Position numbers and translations under genes: made by a program. This document shows, piece after piece, positions 62,865 to 64,000 of a stretch of 64,000 nucleotides of DNA; the first letter of the stretch is position 1, and each line of letters starts with the position of its first letter. The notes beneath the pieces were generated by a model. That model worked only from the letters and a program-made list of their open reading frames with translations, was not told the DNA's origin and did not search any database. Source of the DNA: Cohaesibacter gelatinilyticus (GTDB taxonomy: Bacteria > Pseudomonadota > Alphaproteobacteria > Rhizobiales > Cohaesibacteraceae); NCBI RefSeq assembly GCF_900215605.1, contig NZ_OBEL01000001.1, forward strand, positions 124,001 through 188,000, given 5' to 3'.

Positions 62865-63782
62865 ATGACCTCCGATAAGCCCTTGTTGGGCATCTTTCTG
62901 ATGATTTCCTTCTGCGCCGTGATCCCGTTTGGTGATGCCCTCATCAAACTCATGAGTGCCTCTGTGCCAATCATGATGGTTCTGCTGTTTCGCTTTACGG
63001 CGCAGAGCTTGCTGTTATTGCCCTATGTCTTGTTCAAGAAGGGGAGAGCCTGGTTGCGATATTCCAGGCGAATCTATTTCCTGCTTGCAATCCGAACAAT
63101 TACTCATGCAGCCGGGATTGTCGGCATGTATTTCGGTCTGAAATATATGCCTCTGGCAGATACCGTTGCGATCGCCTTTATCTTTCCACTTCTGATGTTA
63201 CTGGTAAGTCATTTTTATCTTGGGGAGCATGTCGGCCCGCATCGTTTGATAACATCCATCATTGGATTCGTCGGTACACTTATGGTGGTTCAACCCAATT
63301 TCGTTGCCGTTGGCTTGAATGCTCTATGGCCGATTTTCGTGGCACTCACCTTTGTGGTTTTCATGATGGTAACACGAAAAATGACACGCGAGATTGACCC
63401 GGTTTCCATTCAGACCCTGTCTGGATTCATGGCAGTTATCACACTTCTTTTCTGCATGTTGGTGCTTGATGACAGGATTTGGGATGGCTTTGCATGGGTG
63501 ATGCCACAGGGCGTTCAATGGGTTTATCTGATTGGCTCTGGTATTATCGGCACCTTTGCACATCTGCTTTTCACAGTTGCTTTGCGCTATGCTCCAAGTG
63601 CCACGCTTGCTCCCATGCAATATCTCGAAATCCCGTTTGCCACTTTCATTGGCTGGATCATTTTTTCCGATCTACCGAATTTTCTGGCGACGCTGGGTAT
63701 CGCGGTCACCGTGGGGGCGGGGCTTTACATCATCTATCGAGAGCAGCGTGCACCAGGCAAGGAAGCAAGCGAAGCTGTGTAA
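62865..63782 (+). CDS. EamA-family (DMT) transporter
   Basis: 305 residues from the ATG at 62865 (TSDKPLLGIFLMISFCAVIPFGDALIKL). A TTG at 62757 would add 36 non-hydrophobic residues; neither start has a convincing ribosome-binding site. Ten TM helices in two EamA repeats; LKYMPLADTVAIAFIFPLLMLLVSHFYLGEHVG is the diagnostic end of the first, and LRYAPSATLAPMQYLEIPFATFIGWIIFSDLP of the second. Resembles the riboflavin/SAM-exporter-like branch of DMT proteins; substrate uncertain. Confidence 0.87.
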   Translation: MTSDKPLLGIFLMISFCAVIPFGDALIKLMSASVPIMMVLLFRFTAQSLLLLPYVLFKKGRAWLRYSRRIYFLLAIRTITHAAGIVGMYFGLKYMPLADTVAIAFIFPLLMLLVSHFYLGEHVGPHRLITSIIGFVGTLMVVQPNFVAVGLNALWPIFVALTFVVFMMVTRKMTREIDPVSIQTLSGFMAVITLLFCMLVLDDRIWDGFAWVMPQGVQWVYLIGSGIIGTFAHLLFTVALRYAPSATLAPMQYLEIPFATFIGWIIFSDLPNFLATLGIAVTVGAGLYIIYREQRAPGKEASEAV

Positions 63783-64000
63783 GAAATGATGCTTAGGGGA
63801 ATTTCATTTCTCAATGAGGCTGATTACTCTATTACGTCACAATATGTTGATCAATCTCAAGGGTGCGCGCGCAATAATTTTGCTCTATGCAACTTTATCC
63901 CAATTCTCCCATTGTAGATTGATCAAGAATCCCTAATTTGGTGAGACGGCAGATCGCATGAGGGGACGCCTGCCCAACGGACATATCAACCTTCCTGTCC
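63783..64000. other. Non-coding end of window
   Basis: 218 bp after the EamA stop with no clear ORF, terminator or RNA gene. Two TTGATCAA palindromes occur (about 63845 and 63919). Confidence 0.4.

Noticed and set aside
63840-63930. TTGATCAA palindromes as FNR/FixK sites
   Set aside because: The half-sites abut without the 4-bp spacer, and no gene start follows inside the window.

Overview
The window reads as a chromosomal segment of an alphaproteobacterium of the Hyphomicrobiales (Rhizobiales) type. The evidence is the aa3 oxidase cluster order coxB-coxA-ctaB-small ORF-ctaG-ctaE-DUF983-SURF1, the ispH-thrB-rnhA and thrC-M16 peptidase blocks that rhizobia usually keep near it, an IalB-type protein, an Omp25-type surface protein, DUF3052, a TAXI-TRAP transporter, and short palindromic repeats of the rhizobial RIME type. 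A marine Cohaesibacter/Stappiaceae-like host is my inference; no rRNA or tRNA gene is visible to test it.

Layout. 1-9.4 kb: 5' part of an NDP-forming acyl-CoA synthetase (cut by the window edge), a chemoreceptor, a tandem universal stress protein behind an FNR/FixK-type promoter, an acyl-CoA dehydrogenase, a ClbS/DfsB protein next to the relic of a paralogue, rsmD, and a pseudouridine synthase with very long disordered tails. 9.4-16 kb: tadA, a TSUP permease, a fluoroacetate-dehalogenase-like hydrolase ending in a MITE-like element, unknown envelope and membrane proteins, an XRE/DUF2975 pair and an outer-membrane protein. 16-22 kb: mutL, a LysE exporter, dgkA, two membrane proteins of similar build and ialB. 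22-29.5 kb: the cytochrome c oxidase structural and assembly cluster. 29.5-37 kb: a HAD phosphatase, a small molybdopterin-fold protein coupled to a GGDEF-EAL protein, gcvT-gcvH under a tandem glycine riboswitch, an Ada-type protein and a lipoprotein. 37-47.5 kb: ispH, thrB, a methyltransferase, rnhA, a PilZ protein, DUF3592, an orphan ParD-like protein, thrC, an M16 peptidase and a GNAT. 47.7-51.9 kb: a 1385-residue PAS/GGDEF/EAL protein with a roughly 400-residue disordered tail. 52-64 kb: YqgE, a stand-alone DsbD alpha domain, a Prx5 peroxiredoxin, xseA, a histidine phosphatase, rsmE, two EamA transporters, a LysE exporter and a TAXI-TRAP system.

How the parts work together. The cta cluster encodes the core subunits of an aa3 oxidase together with its heme-O (ctaB), copper (ctaG) and heme-a insertion (SURF1) factors. 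ThrB and ThrC are the last two steps of threonine synthesis. A cyclic-di-GMP and motility theme runs through the window: a chemoreceptor, a PilZ protein and two GGDEF/EAL proteins. Sites matching the CtrA box TTAA-N7-TTAA lie upstream of the chemoreceptor and the PilZ gene, and a one-mismatch version lies upstream of the large EAL gene.

Most genes are ordinary housekeeping genes. The parts most worth a second look are the conserved C-F-cleaving residue set in the hydrolase, the MITE-like element at its stop codon, the cysteine-free molybdopterin-fold protein coupled to a cyclic-di-GMP enzyme, the ClbS/DfsB relic, and the promoter motifs. I found no complete insertion sequence, prophage, CRISPR array or recognisable defence system.
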